Shown here: piece by piece, positions 33,540 through 36,154 of the stretch
How the letters are laid out: the number at the start of each line of letters is the position of its first letter
Position numbering within the stretch: the first letter of the stretch is position 1
From: Methanothrix harundinacea
GTDB taxonomy: Archaea > Halobacteriota > Methanosarcinia > Methanotrichales > Methanotrichaceae
Direction: 5' to 3'
DNA length: 36,154 nt
Assembly (NCBI GenBank): GCA_002502785.1
Contig: DAQG01000117.1
Location: 1-36,154 of the forward strand
Notes under the pieces: generated by a model
The model's database searches: none
Told to the model about the DNA's origin: nothing
What the model saw: the letters and a program-made list of their open reading frames with translations, nothing else
Position numbers and translations under genes: made by a program

Positions 33540-34467
33540 TGGTGGCATTTTTGGAGACAAATCTCCTAATGACATTAACAAGATAATCGAGGACACTATA
33601 GAGAGTACCCGCGATAAGGATAATGAGAGAGAAATCGCCGACCTGATCAGTTCATTGCTTTCTACATATAATGAACGGGATGTTGAATCGATCCGAATGC
33701 ATTTGGATGGAATTGAGACCTTTATCGAAGATGAATTTGGTGGAGCGATTGAGCTAAGGTTTGGGGGTTCCGTTAGTAAGCATACTTATGTAGATGGTTT
33801 GAGTGATGTCGACGTTTTAGTTCTCATCAATAAATTAGATTTGTCACGTCTTTCTCCAAGAGATGTATTGAAAAAAATCAAACAGGAGTTATCAGATAGG
33901 AGATTCGGAGATATCAAGGATATCATTGTTGGAAAATTGGCAATAACAGTAACGTTTGCAGATAATATTGAAATTCAATTTTTACCAGCAATAAAACGGG
34001 GTGAGGGCTTCAAAATTCCAACAGAAAGTGGAGACACATGGTCAAACATCATCAGGCCAGATAAATTTGCAGAACGTTTAACCGCTATCAATCAGAAACG
34101 CGGTTTAAAGGTAGTTCCAGTTGTAAAATTGGTTAAGGGAATTAACTCTCAGCTTCCAGAATCTCAACAATTAAAAGGCTATCACATTGAATCCTTGGCA
34201 ATAGAGATATTTAAGTCATATCCAGAATCGAGTCCAAAGACTCCCAAGGAGATGCTCAAATACTTCTTTGAGAAGGGACGAGATCTAATTAAGACACCTA
34301 TAAGAGATAAGACGGGGCAGTCAATAAATGTGGATGAATATTTGGGCCCTGAAAACTCCAGAGACCGTCTGAGATTGAGCAACACTTTGGATATCTATTA
34401 TAGAAAAATGAACGAAGCAGACGCGATGGGTGACATTTCACGGTGGAAAAATATTTTGGGGATTTGA
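33529..34467 (+). CDS. CBASS cGAS/DncV-like nucleotidyltransferase (CD-NTase)
   Basis: This enzyme makes a cyclic oligonucleotide on phage infection, which activates the downstream effector. The 312-residue protein has the polymerase-beta-type motif RFGGSVSKHTYVDG at 78-90 followed by LSDVDVLV with D93 and D95 as metal ligands. The third acidic position, usually vDxxPA, reads NIEIQFLPA here, with Gln where Asp is common. The C-terminal half is an OAS1-like helical domain (KVVPVVKLVKGINSQLP, GYHIESLAIEIF). The start chosen by the ribosome site gives MGGSGGIFGDKSPND, a glycine-rich N terminus exposed after Met removal. It overlaps cap10 by 11 bases and ends two bases before cap11. Confidence 0.9.
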   Translation: MGGSGGIFGDKSPNDINKIIEDTIESTRDKDNEREIADLISSLLSTYNERDVESIRMHLDGIETFIEDEFGGAIELRFGGSVSKHTYVDGLSDVDVLVLINKLDLSRLSPRDVLKKIKQELSDRRFGDIKDIIVGKLAITVTFADNIEIQFLPAIKRGEGFKIPTESGDTWSNIIRPDKFAERLTAINQKRGLKVVPVVKLVKGINSQLPESQQLKGYHIESLAIEIFKSYPESSPKTPKEMLKYFFEKGRDLIKTPIRDKTGQSINVDEYLGPENSRDRLRLSNTLDIYYRKMNEADAMGDISRWKNILGI

Positions 34468-34469
34468 GC

Positions 34470-35108
34470 ATGAATCATTTAGCTTCGAGATATCTTTATG
34501 CAAAAAATGTTATTGTTAGTAGTGGTTATGAAGAAGAGATCGTGTGGCAATCTTCTTCATGCTTCGACGACTTAGACAAAGCAAGCTTTTTAAGAGAATT
34601 AGCCTGGGTAATTTTGTCTTCTGGTATGAAAGAAAGAGTTATAAGGAATCTATTTAGTAATATATCAGAGTGTTTTTTTAACTGGCAATCTACCAAGAAA
34701 ATCATAGATAATAGAGAAAAATGCTTCAATGATGCAATTTCGTATTTTAATAATAAACCCAAAATATCTGCTATCATTTATGCTGCCTATAAACTCAACG
34801 AAATCGAATTTGATGACTTCAAGATCGAAGTACACGAAGATCCTATTGGAAGCCTCCAGGAATTTCCCTATATTGGGCCAATTACGGTCTATCATTTAGC
34901 TAAGAATATTGGTTTGCCAGTAGCCAAGCCTGATCGCCATCTTACTAGAATTGCAAATGCAGAAGGCTATTCAGATGTTCAAGCCTTTTGCAAACATATA
35001 TCATATTTATGTGGAGATTCTGTACCTGTCGTAGATATAGTTCTTTGGAGATTTGCAACTATCGAGAGGGATTACTTAAGTGTCTTTTCAGACAAAACAA
35101 AATACTAA
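34470..35108 (+). CDS. cap11: OGG-like HhH-GPD protein of type IV CBASS (Cap11)
   Basis: A 212-residue helical protein whose C-terminal half has the helix-hairpin-helix of DNA glycosylases, FPYIGPITVYHLAKNIG, followed by KPDRHLTRIA with the conserved Asp of the HhH-GPD family. The position of the OGG1 catalytic Lys in the hairpin appears to be Ile, so bifunctional lyase activity is doubtful. The frame is open nine codons further upstream into the CD-NTase gene, but the Met two bases after the CD-NTase stop is the natural start. An OGG-like gene next to QueC-like and TGT-like genes is diagnostic of type IV CBASS. Its role there is not settled. Confidence 0.8.
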   Translation: MNHLASRYLYAKNVIVSSGYEEEIVWQSSSCFDDLDKASFLRELAWVILSSGMKERVIRNLFSNISECFFNWQSTKKIIDNREKCFNDAISYFNNKPKISAIIYAAYKLNEIEFDDFKIEVHEDPIGSLQEFPYIGPITVYHLAKNIGLPVAKPDRHLTRIANAEGYSDVQAFCKHISYLCGDSVPVVDIVLWRFATIERDYLSVFSDKTKY

Positions 35109-36154
35109 TATCGAAGTAGACTGCATCAAATGCTACATGAAATATGGCGCCTCTGGTAGGGTAATTCAGATTGCTGGGAGTTGCTCCAGAAAAACGGATA
35201 GCAATCTTGTCAAGTTCTCACATGCACTCGTAAAGAATATAACAAAAAACTTAATAAATTTGGGATACACTATAGTAACAACTGTCGGAGCAGAAGAGCG
35301 AATGAACGAAGAGGAGGATTCTTCTCAGACAATTATATATTATTGGGGTGTATTGGATGCTATTTATGAATACATACAATCTTCACCGCTAGAGTGTAGT
35401 TCAAGAATCTTAGCGTATGTCGTCGCCTCTGAAAAAGCAGAAAAACAAATACCCGAATATAGGAAGGACATCTGGAAGGATCTGATCAAAGGAGGAGGTA
35501 TCCATTTTTGTAACATAAATCCTGGGTGGAACTCTGGGGCATGCAAGCGGCTGCAGCAAGAGAAATTGTCCGATGCATTGATTACGCTAGGTGGGGGAGA
35601 GGGTGTTGAACATTTAGCATCTCTTTATGTCGCAAATGGAAAACCTGTTTTACCGCTTGACATGCAATTAGATTCTAGTTGTGGCGATGGCCTTGGTGGA
35701 TCATCTTTACTATCAAAAATTGCAATATCGCGCCCAGAAATATTTATTCCGCGGCTTAAAAACGCTTCACAGCTCATTAGTTTGAGATACAACGACTATA
35801 AGGATTCGCCTGAAGAATATGCTAATTCTATCACCGAGTTCATCGAGAACAATGTAAAACCCCAAGCATTTTATATTAGAATTTTAAATAATGAGTTATC
35901 TGAATATGATAGTGTGGAGAAATTTTTCAGATCTATAGTTGACCCAATTATAACGGAACGTGGGTATTGCATGAAAGAAATGGGGACTTCTGAAACAAAA
36001 AATCCATTCATTAATGTTGAAATATTCGAGGAAATATATAAATCATCAGTTGTAATAGCTGATATATCAGGTTTAAGAAACAATTGCTTCATGGAAATGG
36101 GATATGCGTTCGGCCTAAATAAAAAAGTCCTATGGCTCCTCGCTGTTTTATGTG
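35080..36154 (+). CDS. SLOG plus nucleoside deoxyribosyltransferase-like protein, likely CBASS effector (3' partial)
   Basis: The frame runs off the window after 358 codons. It begins at a GTG right after an in-frame stop, with GAGGG upstream, and overlaps cap11 by 29 bases; ATG 35137 is an alternative. The N-terminal 220 residues look like a SLOG (LOG/DprA-type Rossmann) domain: RVIQIAGSCSR, LGYTIVTT, then SDALITLGGGEGVEHLASLYVANGKPVLPL. The last 100 residues resemble nucleoside 2-deoxyribosyltransferase-like or TIR-like nucleotide-binding domains: SVVIADISGLRNNCFMEMGYAFGLNKKVLWL. A ligand-sensing SLOG domain coupled to a base-cleaving domain suits an effector that depletes nucleotides or NAD. 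Domain names come from pattern recognition, not a search. Confidence 0.75.
   Translation, partial: MSFQTKQNTNIEVDCIKCYMKYGASGRVIQIAGSCSRKTDSNLVKFSHALVKNITKNLINLGYTIVTTVGAEERMNEEEDSSQTIIYYWGVLDAIYEYIQSSPLECSSRILAYVVASEKAEKQIPEYRKDIWKDLIKGGGIHFCNINPGWNSGACKRLQQEKLSDALITLGGGEGVEHLASLYVANGKPVLPLDMQLDSSCGDGLGGSSLLSKIAISRPEIFIPRLKNASQLISLRYNDYKDSPEEYANSITEFIENNVKPQAFYIRILNNELSEYDSVEKFFRSIVDPIITERGYCMKEMGTSETKNPFINVEIFEEIYKSSVVIADISGLRNNCFMEMGYAFGLNKKVLWLLAVLC

Overview
The window looks like chromosome of a methanogenic archaeon of the Methanosarcinales, most likely a Methanothrix (Methanosaeta)-type organism. The reasons are the methanogen nif order nifH-nifI1-nifI2-nifD-nifK-nifE-nifN, archaeal TATA elements instead of -35/-10 boxes, GGTGAT/GGAGG ribosome sites with frequent GTG and TTG starts, and a GC-rich core. 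The species is an inference from gene content; no 16S or mcr gene is present.

Left edge (1-2.75 kb): an AT-rich KAP-family P-loop NTPase, cut by the window edge and carrying pentapeptide-like repeats upstream of its first Met. It is followed by a patch of decayed toxin genes: a Fic N-terminal stub, a Phd/YefM-like antitoxin, and a RelE-like toxin broken by a 10-bp tandem duplication.

Nitrogen and molybdenum block (2.8-15.6 kb): on the minus strand, nifH-I1-I2-D-K-E-N runs into modA-modB-modC, so FeMo-cofactor nitrogenase and its molybdate supply lie together. The mod promoter region holds a perfect 18-bp palindrome and a truncated second substrate-binding protein. nifE is interrupted by an in-frame TGA while the reading frame beyond it stays intact. 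Divergent from nifH is a ribbon-helix-helix regulator with an unassigned C-terminal domain, then amtB-glnK.

Centre (15.6-31.6 kb): an RDD membrane protein, a small barrel-like protein, an Mrr-type restriction endonuclease, the decayed 3' end of a second AddA-like gene, an SDR dehydrogenase, an AddA/AddB helicase-nuclease pair with an Fe-S-type AddB, two unrecognised proteins, a 31-residue membrane protein, MarC, a secreted thioredoxin-fold protein and a GlcD/GlcF-type lactate/glycolate dehydrogenase.

Right edge (31.95-36.15 kb): base composition turns AT-rich again and a tightly overlapping plus-strand operon begins. It encodes a QueC-like protein, a TGT-like protein, a cGAS/DncV-like nucleotidyltransferase (CD-NTase), an OGG-like HhH glycosylase and a SLOG/deoxyribosyltransferase-like protein cut by the window end. 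This is the gene set of type IV CBASS antiphage defence (Cap9, Cap10, CD-NTase, Cap11, effector). The CD-NTase start best supported by its ribosome site gives a glycine-rich MGGSGG N terminus, which matters because type IV CBASS is reported to attach a deazaguanine base to the CD-NTase N terminus. The two AT-rich ends look like acquired defence islands flanking a GC-rich core.
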